Positions 1-7,091 of a DNA stretch of 34,231 bases are shown here, one piece after another. The translations under genes and the position numbers were made by a program. The notes under the pieces are model-generated. The model ran no database searches and was not told the DNA's origin. It saw nothing but the letters and a program-made list of their open reading frames with translations. The stretch spans positions 1 through 34,231 of the forward strand of contig JBGTKD010000022.1 in NCBI GenBank assembly GCA_041744795.1. Reading direction: 5' to 3'. The stretch is from DATHWB01 sp041744795. Its GTDB lineage: Bacteria > Actinomycetota > Acidimicrobiia > Spongiisociales > ZC4RG35. Positions within the stretch are counted from its first letter, which is position 1, and each line of letters starts with the position of its first letter.

Positions 1-31
1 CGACGACGAGGAGGACGAGGACCTCGAGTGA
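1..31 (+). CDS. C-terminal tail of upstream protein (partial), possibly MraZ
   Basis: Only the last nine codons and the TGA (29-31) are in the window. They read DDEEDEDLE, a strongly acidic tail. The gene directly upstream of rsmH in most actinobacterial dcw clusters is mraZ, so MraZ is a reasonable guess from position, but no diagnostic residue is visible. The stop codon overlaps an ATG at 31-33 (TGATG), which opens the leader frame running to rsmH. Confidence 0.4.
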   Translation, partial: DDEEDEDLE

Positions 32-168
32 TGCCAGGACATTTGGCTGGCCTATCGCCAGCTCCCCGGAACCAAAGGAAGGCCCCTGACTCCGCCCGCT
101 TCCTCTTGGTGCCAGCGCCCGGGGAGCTGGCCATGGGCCAGGCTCACAGCCAGGCGACCGACCGATGA
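31..168 (+). CDS. possible leader ORF coupled to rsmH (45 codons, or 11 from the inner ATG)
   Basis: An open frame starts at ATG 31, overlapping the stop of the upstream gene. It runs through the hairpin and stops with TGA 166-168, which overlaps the rsmH ATG at 165 as ATGA. An in-frame ATG at 133 would give an 11-residue peptide, MGQAHSQATDR. That ATG is preceded by GGGGAG (121-126) at a 6-nt spacing, a far better ribosome-binding site than anything just before rsmH. Either start would deliver ribosomes to rsmH by termination-reinitiation. A 45-codon open frame can occur by chance in GC-rich DNA, so the peptide itself is unproven. Confidence 0.35.
   Translation: MPGHLAGLSPAPRNQRKAPDSARFLLVPAPGELAMGQAHSQATDR
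58..130 (+). ncRNA. long hairpin in the rsmH leader, candidate mraW-type RNA motif
   Basis: A perfect 12-bp stem pairs 58-69 with 119-130 (CCAGCTCCCCGG / CCGGGGAGCTGG). Above an asymmetric internal loop (70; 111-118) a second stem pairs 71-81 with 99-110, with one bulged C at 105, leaving a 17-nt loop at 82-98. The hairpin lies in the leader of rsmH (old name mraW). A conserved structured RNA named the mraW motif has been described upstream of this gene in actinobacteria. I infer membership from position and shape and have not compared it with the consensus. The GGGGAG at 121-126, which looks like a ribosome-binding site, is buried in the lower stem. Confidence 0.6.
127..141 (+). promoter_or_regulatory. 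alternative hairpin with an AUG in its loop
   Basis: CTGGCC (127-132) pairs perfectly with GGCCAG (136-141), leaving exactly ATG (133-135) in the loop. The stem shares 127-130 with the 3' strand of the large leader hairpin, so the two folds cannot both form completely. This is a visible geometry; a regulatory switch is inference. Confidence 0.4.
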
Positions 169-1076
169 CTTCGCGGCCGTATCACCGGCCGGTGCTGGCA
201 TCAGCAGTGGTCGCTTTGTTCCAGCCGGTCCCTGACGGAATCGTGGTCGACGCCACCTTTGGCGGCGGAGGCCACACAAGCGCCTTGTCAATGAGTTTGG
301 GAGAAAGAGTGAGGATGATCGGAGTGGACCGCGATCCGGACGCACGGGCGAACGCCGGTGAGTTCCGCGTCTTAGCGGGAAATTTCGGTCAGTTGGACTC
401 GCTTCTCGACGACGCGGGAGTCGCCGGGATCTCGGGTGCCCTCTTCGATCTCGGCATCTCGTCTCATCACGTCGATGAGCCGTCCCGCGGGTTCTCCTAT
501 CGCGAGGACGGTCCGCTCGACATGCGCATGGATCCGACACAGGCCATGTCGGCAGCCGACCTCATCAACTCTGCTGACCAGGCCGAACTCGTTCGCATTC
601 TGAAGACGTACGGAGAAGAGAGGTTCGCCTCGAGCATCGCTCGCGCCATTGTCCGGCACCGTCCCTTCACGCGCACACTGGAACTGGCGGAGGTGATCGC
701 AAGCGCCGTACCGGCAGCGGTTCGGCGTGCCGGTCATCCCGCTCGCCAGGCGTTCCAGGCGTTCCGCATCGAAGTCAACGGTGAACTGGAGGAATTGCGC
801 CTGGGTCTCGAGGCGGCTCTCTTCCGCCTCGTCCCCGGAGGCAGATGTGCGGTGATCAGCTACCACTCACTCGAGGATCGCCTGGTCAAGCGGCGGTTCG
901 CCGAGCTGACGACCGTTGACACGCCCCACCCGGATCTTCCCGTCCAGCCGGAAACCCAGCAGTTGCCTTTCGTGTCTGTGACCCGCAAAGCGATCAAGCC
1001 GTCCGCCGCCGAGATCGCCGATAACCCGCGGGCCCGTTCTGCCCGTCTTCGGTGTATCGAGAGGACCGCGGCATGA
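165..1076 (+). CDS. rsmH: 16S rRNA (cytosine-1402-N4)-methyltransferase RsmH (MraW)
   Basis: RsmH methylates N4 of C1402 in the 16S rRNA P-site, using S-adenosylmethionine, in the cytoplasm. The 303-residue length is normal. Visible family motifs are the SAM-binding DATFGGGGHT near residue 30, PLDMRMDP, YGEERFASSIARAI, FRIEVNGELEEL and the C-terminal SYHSLEDRLVKRRF. The ATG start gives the expected N-terminus (HRPVL). No Shine-Dalgarno sequence precedes it, and the start overlaps the stop of a leader frame, so coupled translation is likely. The 3' end overlaps ftsL by 4 bp. It is the first complete gene of the dcw block. Confidence 0.97.
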   Translation: MTSRPYHRPVLASAVVALFQPVPDGIVVDATFGGGGHTSALSMSLGERVRMIGVDRDPDARANAGEFRVLAGNFGQLDSLLDDAGVAGISGALFDLGISSHHVDEPSRGFSYREDGPLDMRMDPTQAMSAADLINSADQAELVRILKTYGEERFASSIARAIVRHRPFTRTLELAEVIASAVPAAVRRAGHPARQAFQAFRIEVNGELEELRLGLEAALFRLVPGGRCAVISYHSLEDRLVKRRFAELTTVDTPHPDLPVQPETQQLPFVSVTRKAIKPSAAEIADNPRARSARLRCIERTAA

Positions 1077-1498
1077 CCGCCCGCCCACTTGCCGCTCCCG
1101 GTCGCCGTTCTGCCGGGATGCGCCTGGTGCAGGGCCGTCGCAAGCGTCGTCCGGTCGTCACCCCGTTCGTCGTGTTCGTGCTCATTCTCCTCATCGCCCT
1201 TTTCGGAATCGTCTTCGCGCGTACTGCTCTCGATCAGGGTGCTTTCGACTTGTCCGAGTTGAACCGTTCGATCGTCCAGGCGAGCACTGACAACACTCGT
1301 CTACGACTCGAAGTAGCCCGTCTCGAGAGCCCCACCAGAGTGGCGCCGATCGCCGAGCAGATGGGCATGGTGTTCCCGACCGAACGTGACACGGTCGTGG
1401 TGGAACGGCTCACTGACCCTCAAGCGCCCGCTGACCCGCGCTGGGCCAGCATCGGCCGCTATGCCGCCGCCACGGTGACACCGGAGGCAGGAGATTGA
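1073..1498 (+). CDS. ftsL: FtsL-like septum protein (FtsL/DivIC type)
   Basis: This is a 141-residue bitopic membrane protein. It has a basic cytoplasmic N-terminus (RRKRRP near residue 22), one transmembrane segment (about 29-49), and an extracytoplasmic leucine-spaced coiled coil (about 60-100). That architecture and the position between rsmH and ftsI fit FtsL, which joins FtsQ and activates FtsW-FtsI. Sequence conservation in the family is poor, so the call rests on topology and synteny. The ATG at 1073 overlaps the rsmH stop as ATGA and has GAGAGGA (1059-1065) 7 nt upstream, so I prefer it over the in-frame GTG at 1052. Confidence 0.8.
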   Translation: MTARPLAAPGRRSAGMRLVQGRRKRRPVVTPFVVFVLILLIALFGIVFARTALDQGAFDLSELNRSIVQASTDNTRLRLEVARLESPTRVAPIAEQMGMVFPTERDTVVVERLTDPQAPADPRWASIGRYAAATVTPEAGD

Positions 1499-1569
1499 TT
1501 TCCCGACGTAACGCTGGCGTCGGCTCGGTGCGCATCGCGCACCCACCGCCCCGCCGGCGTTCGGGCTGA
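1495..1569 (+). CDS. possible 24-codon micro-ORF between ftsL and ftsI
   Basis: GGAGG at 1483-1487 lies 7 nt before a TTG at 1495 that overlaps the ftsL stop (TTGA). The frame reads 24 codons of an arginine- and proline-rich peptide and stops with TGA 1567-1569, three bases before the ftsI ATG. ftsI has no clear ribosome-binding site of its own. The layout suggests a translated coupling peptide, but TTG is a weak start codon and no homologue is recognised. Confidence 0.3.
   Translation: MISRRNAGVGSVRIAHPPPRRRSG
1510..1561 (+). promoter_or_regulatory. two-level stem-loop in the ftsL-ftsI spacer
   Basis: An outer 10-bp stem pairs 1510-1519 (AACGCTGGCG) with 1552-1561 (CGCCGGCGTT), with one G-U pair. 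Nested inside it, GGTGCGC (1527-1533) pairs perfectly with GCGCACC (1537-1543) around a 3-nt loop. No T-tract follows, so it is not a classical terminator. It could shield the ftsI start region or mark an mRNA processing point. Confidence 0.5.
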
Positions 1570-1572
1570 GTC

Positions 1573-3327
1573 ATGGCCGCCCGTCCGGCGGCTCGTCGTG
1601 TGTCCGCTGCTCAGCTCCGGCTGTGGCTGCTCGGTTTTGTGCTCGTCGTCAGTTGGGTGGGTCTCGGCTATCGCCTGTTCCAGGTGCAGGTCGTCCAGGC
1701 AGAGGAATTCCAAGCGGGAGGGCTGACCCAGCGTCTCGAGACGAAGACGCTCGCCCCTGACAGGGGGACGATCTTCGACCGTAACGGCGATCCGATAGCC
1801 ATGACCATCGAAACCGAATCGATCTGGGTTGTGCCCCGCCAGCTTGTTGATCCCGTCTACACCGCCCAGTCGATTGCCTCCCTCACCGGTAGGGACTGGC
1901 AGGTGGGCTACAACGCCATTCTGCGTGGGATCGAGAACGGCAGTCGATTCGTGTATTTGGCCCGTCAGGTCGATCCGGTCGTGGCCCAGAAGGTCATGGA
2001 TCTGGGTTTCCTAGGTGTGGCCACGATCCCCGAGGCCAAGCGGGTGTATCCATCCGGTTCTGTGAGTGCCCACGTTGTTGGCATGGTGGACATCGACGGC
2101 AACGGCATCGAGGGCCTCGAGGTCGCCTATGACGAGATCCTCGCTGGCACCCCCGGCCAGATGGTCTTCGAAGAGGACCCTGCGGGAAACATCATTCCGC
2201 AGGCGAGTCGGGAAGTGGTGCCTGCGGTTCCAGGCACCGACCTCGTGACCACTCTCGATCTTTCCCTCCAGTTCACGGCCTACGAAGCGTGTCGTGAGAC
2301 GATGGAGCGCACCAGAGCGAAGGGCTGTTGGATTGTCGCACTGCACGCCGAGACCGGTGAAGTGCTGGCGATGGTCGGCGGCCCCGGATTCGACCCCGAA
2401 ACCCGCAGCGGTCCGGATGGCGCTCCGTTCGCCAATTTCGCGGTGCGTGGCATGTACGAACCCGGTTCTACCCAGAAGCTGATTACGTTCGCCGCTGCTC
2501 TCGACACCGGAGCGATCACCCCATCGATGGTGATCGGAGCGGTCGGCGACACGATCGAGACGACTCCCGGGGCGTGCAAGAGCGCCGATGACGACATCCA
2601 TGGCTGTTTCTCGGACTTCACCAACCATGCCACCGTCGATATGACAGTGGCCGACATCTTCACTGAGTCTTCGAACGTGGGGACGATAAAGATCCAGCAG
2701 CGCCTGGGTGCCGGGACGATGCTGGATTACATGATCCGGTTTGGGTACGGGGAAGCCACGGGTCTGGACTACACCGGCGAGGCGAAGGGCCTGGTCAACA
2801 ACGATCCGTCTTGTAGCTCGTGTCTCGCATCGACTGCGATCGGTTACAACGTGGCCGTCACACCCCTCCAGATCGCGGCTGCGTATGCGGCGATCGCCAA
2901 CGACGGTGTCTGGGTTCAGCCGCGCCTCGTGTCGTCGATGGTCGGCTTGCGAGGCTCGTCATCGGCTCCCGACGGAGTGACCCGCCAGGTGGTCTCGGAG
3001 AACACGGCATGGGTCATGCGTCAGCTGCTCGCCAATGTCGTCGAGAGCGGTACGGGTATGGCGGCGATGGTGCCTGGCTATCGAGTGGGTGGAAAGACGG
3101 GGACGGCTAACAAGCTGGGTGCCGACGGCAAGTACTTGAACGACACGGTCGCCAGTTTTGTCGGCATGGCACCGATCGACGATCCCAAGGTCGTCATCGC
3201 CGTAATCATCGACGATCCGGCGTGGGAGTACCGCACAGGCGGCCTTTCAGCAGCTCCCGCCTTCTCCAAGGTCATGGAGGCTGCTCTGCACGCTCTCGGG
3301 GTGGTTCCTGATGCCTTCGACGGGTGA
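1573..3327 (+). CDS. ftsI: septal peptidoglycan transpeptidase FtsI (class B PBP3)
   Basis: FtsI cross-links septal peptidoglycan and pairs with the glycosyltransferase FtsW. The 584-residue protein has a cytoplasmic basic N-terminus, a membrane anchor (about 16-34), a PBP dimerisation domain, and a penicillin-binding transpeptidase domain with all three active-site motifs. These are S299-T-Q-K302, S366-S-N368 and K508-T-G510. It ends soon after the transpeptidase fold, with no PASTA domains. The ATG at 1573 is the first start after an in-frame TGA at 1567. It follows the only sizeable gap (74 nt) in the first half of the cluster and overlaps murE by 17 bp. Confidence 0.96.
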   Translation: MAARPAARRVSAAQLRLWLLGFVLVVSWVGLGYRLFQVQVVQAEEFQAGGLTQRLETKTLAPDRGTIFDRNGDPIAMTIETESIWVVPRQLVDPVYTAQSIASLTGRDWQVGYNAILRGIENGSRFVYLARQVDPVVAQKVMDLGFLGVATIPEAKRVYPSGSVSAHVVGMVDIDGNGIEGLEVAYDEILAGTPGQMVFEEDPAGNIIPQASREVVPAVPGTDLVTTLDLSLQFTAYEACRETMERTRAKGCWIVALHAETGEVLAMVGGPGFDPETRSGPDGAPFANFAVRGMYEPGSTQKLITFAAALDTGAITPSMVIGAVGDTIETTPGACKSADDDIHGCFSDFTNHATVDMTVADIFTESSNVGTIKIQQRLGAGTMLDYMIRFGYGEATGLDYTGEAKGLVNNDPSCSSCLASTAIGYNVAVTPLQIAAAYAAIANDGVWVQPRLVSSMVGLRGSSSAPDGVTRQVVSENTAWVMRQLLANVVESGTGMAAMVPGYRVGGKTGTANKLGADGKYLNDTVASFVGMAPIDDPKVVIAVIIDDPAWEYRTGGLSAAPAFSKVMEAALHALGVVPDAFDG

Positions 3328-4771
3328 GAGAATTCGGGTCCTGGCTGACCTCATCGGAGTCGGTGTCGAAGGTGCCGGCGACCCGTTGGTCCGTGACGCC
3401 ACCCACGACAGCAGACAGGTCGGCCCAGGCTCGCTCTTCATAGCCGTCAAAGGTTTCACCTCCGACGGTCATCGGTTTCTAGACCAAGCCGTGGCGAGCG
3501 GAGCAGTGGCGGTTGTCGTCACCGATCCCGTGAGCGTCGTCGTGCCCTCGCTGCGCGTGTCGGACGCCCGGTCGGTCATGGGCCCGCTGGCCGCCGCCAT
3601 TCATGGTCATCCGTCGAGAGAGATTCCAATAGTCGGGGTCACAGGTACTAACGGCAAGACAACCGTCACCCACATGGTCGAACACATCCTGTCGGTTGCA
3701 GGGCATCTGCCTGGCCTCGTCGGGACAATCCATACGAGGATCGGACAGGACGCTATCCCGGCACTCCACACCACTCCGGAAGCCACCGATTTCCAGCGTC
3801 TGCTCCGCCACATGATCGACCGTGGGGCCGATGCGGTAGCAGTCGAGGTTTCGTCACATGCGCTGGCGTTGCACCGAGTGGATGCGACCTGGTTCGAGGT
3901 GGTGGCGTTCACGAACCTCAGCCAGGACCATCTGGACTTCCACCCCGACATGGACTCCTACTTCGCCGCCAAGGCATCGCTCTTTGATCCAGAACGCGCC
4001 AGACACGGTGTCGTATGGGTGGATGATCCTTGGGGCGAGAAGCTCGCCCGGACAACGGAACTGCCGCTGACCACAGTTGGATCGGCGGGGGATGTAAAGG
4101 TGAGAGTGGTCGCGGCTGACCTCACCGGAACGACCATCGATTTGGATCTTGAGAGCGAGTCTCGGACGGTGCGTATCCCAATGCCGGGTGCGTTCAACGC
4201 CGAGAATGCTGCGATGGCGGCCACGATCTGTCGGAGACTCGACGTGGAAGAAGATCTGATTGCTACGGCGCTCGAGTCTCTTCCCGGTGTGCCTGGACGT
4301 TTCGAATTGGTCTCCGACACCGATCCGATCGGCGTGTTCGTCGACTTCGCCCATACTCCTGACGGCATCTCGGAGGTCATTTCGACTATTCGTCAACTCG
4401 TGAGCGGCCGTGTCATCGCCGTTGTGGGTGCCGGTGGCGATCGTGACAGGGAAAAGAGACCGCTAATGGGGGCGGCTGCATCGGCAGCCGACGTGGTGGT
4501 CGTGACTTCGGATAACCCTCGATCTGAGGATCCTGATGCGATCATCGAGGCAGTGATGCAAGGAATCCACGGCAATGCAGAGGTCATTCGGCTGGCCGAC
4601 CGCCGAGAGGCGATCTCTGTTGCCATTTCCCACGCCGTGGACGGTGACGCTGTCGTGATCCTCGGAAAGGGTCACGAGAGAGGCCAGGAGATAGCTGGTT
4701 TCAAGCATCCCTTCGATGATCGGATCGAGGCGCGGTCCGCGCTCGAAGCACGGAGGACGGATCCGACATGA
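3311..4771 (+). CDS. murE: UDP-MurNAc-L-Ala-D-Glu:meso-diaminopimelate ligase MurE
   Basis: This cytoplasmic ATP-dependent Mur ligase adds the third residue of the peptidoglycan stem peptide. The 486 residues contain the P-loop GTNGKT (112-117), HTTPEATDFQ in the substrate region, EVSSHALALHRV, and D401-N-P-R404. DNPR is the signature associated with meso-diaminopimelate rather than lysine, so the wall is probably DAP-type. The start lies 17 bp inside ftsI. The gene overlaps mraY directly (ATGA), so murF, normally next in this order, is missing here. There is no sign of a MurE-MurF fusion; the length is that of MurE alone. Confidence 0.96.
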   Translation: MPSTGERIRVLADLIGVGVEGAGDPLVRDATHDSRQVGPGSLFIAVKGFTSDGHRFLDQAVASGAVAVVVTDPVSVVVPSLRVSDARSVMGPLAAAIHGHPSREIPIVGVTGTNGKTTVTHMVEHILSVAGHLPGLVGTIHTRIGQDAIPALHTTPEATDFQRLLRHMIDRGADAVAVEVSSHALALHRVDATWFEVVAFTNLSQDHLDFHPDMDSYFAAKASLFDPERARHGVVWVDDPWGEKLARTTELPLTTVGSAGDVKVRVVAADLTGTTIDLDLESESRTVRIPMPGAFNAENAAMAATICRRLDVEEDLIATALESLPGVPGRFELVSDTDPIGVFVDFAHTPDGISEVISTIRQLVSGRVIAVVGAGGDRDREKRPLMGAAASAADVVVVTSDNPRSEDPDAIIEAVMQGIHGNAEVIRLADRREAISVAISHAVDGDAVVILGKGHERGQEIAGFKHPFDDRIEARSALEARRTDPT

Positions 4772-5829
4772 TCAGCCTTCTCGTCGCCGCCTCGGTAGGA
4801 CTTTTCGTCTCGATCGTCCTGATGCCCGTCGCGATCGGTGTGTTGCGGAATCGCAGCATCGGACAGTTCATCCAGGAAGAAGTTGAAGGTCATCACCACA
4901 AACAGGGCACGCCGACGATGGGTGGGGTGGTCTTTGTATTGGCCACCGTCTTTGCCTACTTCGTATCTCACATTCGGGTCTGGTCCGCCAGCCGTGGATT
5001 CGAACTCGATCTCCGCCCGTTCGGGTCAGGCGGAATGCTCGCGCTGCTTGCCCTGGTTGGGATGTCTGCCATCGGATTCACAGACGACCTCGTCAAGTAC
5101 ACGAGAAAGCGGTCCCTCGGGCTGAATGTGCGCAGCAAGTTCGCCGGCCAATTGGCTGTGGCGGCCCTCTTCGCCTGGGGTGCGTCGGCTGTGGGCGTCT
5201 CCACCGAGCTCTCCTTTGTTCGCCCACTCGGAGTCGACCTCGGCGTGTTCTTCGTGGCCTGGGTGCTCCTGCTCCTCACAGGCGCGGCGAATGGAGCGAA
5301 CCTGGCGGACGGATTGGACGGCTTGGCCGCCGGTGCTGGAGCGCTGATGTTCGGGGCCTACACGATCATTGCGTTTTGGAAGTTCCGCTACGGGGGAGCC
5401 GGGGGCACCTATCTGGCGACGGATCCGCTGGAGCTGGCGACCATGTCCGCCGCGATGTTCGGAGCGTTGTTGGGTTTTCTGTGGTGGAACGCTCCTCCAG
5501 CCAAGATTTTCATGGGCGATGCAGGGTCGAACGGGATCGGCGGACTGCTCGCCGCCCTGGCTCTGCTCACCAACACCCACCTGCTTCTAGCGATCATCGC
5601 CAGCCTGTTCGTCGCCGAGACGGTCTCGGTCATCCTTCAGACAGCGAGTTATCGCCTGACAGGCAAACGCATCTTCCGGATGGCCCCCTTCCATCATCAC
5701 TTCGAACTGAAGGGCTGGCCGGAGACGACCGTGGTCATCCGGTTCTGGATTTTGGCTGGGGTGGGTGTCGCACTGGGGCTGGGGCTCTTCTACGCAGACT
5801 TCCTGACCGTCGAAGGAATCCTCCGATGA
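4768..5829 (+). CDS. mraY: phospho-MurNAc-pentapeptide translocase MraY
   Basis: MraY transfers phospho-MurNAc-pentapeptide to undecaprenyl phosphate, forming lipid I on the inner face of the membrane. The 353-residue polytopic protein has the family hallmarks in order: GTPTMGG, the acidic pair in TDDLVKY, NLADGLDGLA, MGDAGSNGIGG and FHHHFELKGWPE. The catalytic acidic and histidine motifs all look intact. ATGA overlaps join it to murE upstream and murD downstream. Confidence 0.97.
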   Translation: MISLLVAASVGLFVSIVLMPVAIGVLRNRSIGQFIQEEVEGHHHKQGTPTMGGVVFVLATVFAYFVSHIRVWSASRGFELDLRPFGSGGMLALLALVGMSAIGFTDDLVKYTRKRSLGLNVRSKFAGQLAVAALFAWGASAVGVSTELSFVRPLGVDLGVFFVAWVLLLLTGAANGANLADGLDGLAAGAGALMFGAYTIIAFWKFRYGGAGGTYLATDPLELATMSAAMFGALLGFLWWNAPPAKIFMGDAGSNGIGGLLAALALLTNTHLLLAIIASLFVAETVSVILQTASYRLTGKRIFRMAPFHHHFELKGWPETTVVIRFWILAGVGVALGLGLFYADFLTVEGILR

Positions 5830-7091
5830 GGACATTGATTCTGGGAGCCGGTATTTCAGGTCGGGCGGCGGCCCGGCTCGCCGAACGTCTGGGACATCGA
5901 GTGGTGGTCTACGACGCCAGCCCCGTGTCCGACCTCGATTTTGCAAGCGTGACAGGGGCGTGGGATCCGCTGGTCCTCGACGGGATCGATCTGGTTGTGG
6001 CCTCGCCCGGATTCGGAGAGAGATCCGCGCCGATCACAGATGCGCTCGAGGCTGGCACAGAAGTGATCAGCGAGATCGAGTTCGCCTGGCGGGAGATGGA
6101 ACTGCCGACCGTGGCGGTGACTGGCACCAATGGAAAGACGACTGTCACCGGCTTGATCTCGGCGATGCTCACGGCTTCCGGCATGCGCGCACCTGCATTG
6201 GGAAACATCGGCGAACCGGTCTCGGATTGGACGACAGAGCCGTTGGACGTGCTTGTTCTGGAGGTCTCGAGCTTTCAGTTGAGATTCACCGATCGGTTCC
6301 GCTGCAACGTCGCAGTCGTCACCAACGTTGCAGAAGATCATCTCGACTGGCACGGATCTGTTGCCGGCTACCGGGAAGCCAAGGCCCGCATAGTTACCAA
6401 CCAGCGCCCGGAGGATCTCGTCGTCTACGACGCACTCGATCCTGGCGCAACGGCGATTGCTGCGCGCAGTGCCGCCCAACGGGTCGGAGTCGCGTCGGAC
6501 GGTTCACAACCCGTCGGCGTGATCGACGATCAACTCGTATGGGAGGGCCTTTCGATTCCCACGACCGAGCTGGTTGTCGACGACCCTGCCTACCAGACCG
6601 ACATTGCCTTAGCCGGAGCGGCTGCCCTATGGATGGGTGCGGGCCGCGAGGCAGTTATCTCGGTGGCCGCTTCCTTCGTTCCAGGTGCGCATCGGCGCCA
6701 GGTGGTGGCCGAGTTCGACGAGGTCCGGTTTGTCGACGATTCGAAAGCGACGAATCCCCATGCTGGCCTCGCATCGATAGCGGCGTTCGGGTCGGTGGTC
6801 CTGATCGCAGGGGGTCTGGCCAAAGGCTTGGACGTGACTCCTTTGGCCAGGGCACCCGGGGTGCGCGCCGTCGTTGCTATCGGTGAGAGCGGCCCCGACC
6901 TTCTGACCGCAGCAGGTGACAGGGGCTACGCCGCAACATCCATGGAAGAAGCAGTCGAGATCGCGCGGTCGTTGGCCAAACCCGGCGACGTCGTCCTGCT
7001 TGCTCCGGGTTGTGCGAGCTATGACATGTTCGATTCGTACGGAGCCCGTGGTGACGCCTTCGCCGGTGCGGCTCGGAAGGAGCCCCGATGA
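5826..7091 (+). CDS. murD: UDP-MurNAc-L-alanine:D-glutamate ligase MurD
   Basis: MurD adds D-glutamate to UDP-MurNAc-L-Ala. The 421-residue protein begins with a nucleotide-binding LILGAGISGRAAARL segment. It carries the Mur ligase P-loop GTNGKT (100-105), EVSSFQLRFTDRF and NVAEDHLDWHG, and a C-terminal domain with the conserved VDDSKATNPHA and LAPGCASYDMFDSYGARG motifs. The frame stays open further upstream inside mraY, but the ATG at 5826, overlapping the mraY stop, gives the expected N-terminus. Confidence 0.96.
   Translation: MRTLILGAGISGRAAARLAERLGHRVVVYDASPVSDLDFASVTGAWDPLVLDGIDLVVASPGFGERSAPITDALEAGTEVISEIEFAWREMELPTVAVTGTNGKTTVTGLISAMLTASGMRAPALGNIGEPVSDWTTEPLDVLVLEVSSFQLRFTDRFRCNVAVVTNVAEDHLDWHGSVAGYREAKARIVTNQRPEDLVVYDALDPGATAIAARSAAQRVGVASDGSQPVGVIDDQLVWEGLSIPTTELVVDDPAYQTDIALAGAAALWMGAGREAVISVAASFVPGAHRRQVVAEFDEVRFVDDSKATNPHAGLASIAAFGSVVLIAGGLAKGLDVTPLARAPGVRAVVAIGESGPDLLTAAGDRGYAATSMEEAVEIARSLAKPGDVVLLAPGCASYDMFDSYGARGDAFAGAARKEPR

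Noticed and set aside
1052..1072. Earlier GTG start for ftsL
   Set aside because: It lies deeper inside rsmH and has no ribosome-binding site, while ATG 1073 has GAGAGGA at 7 nt and the typical ATGA overlap.
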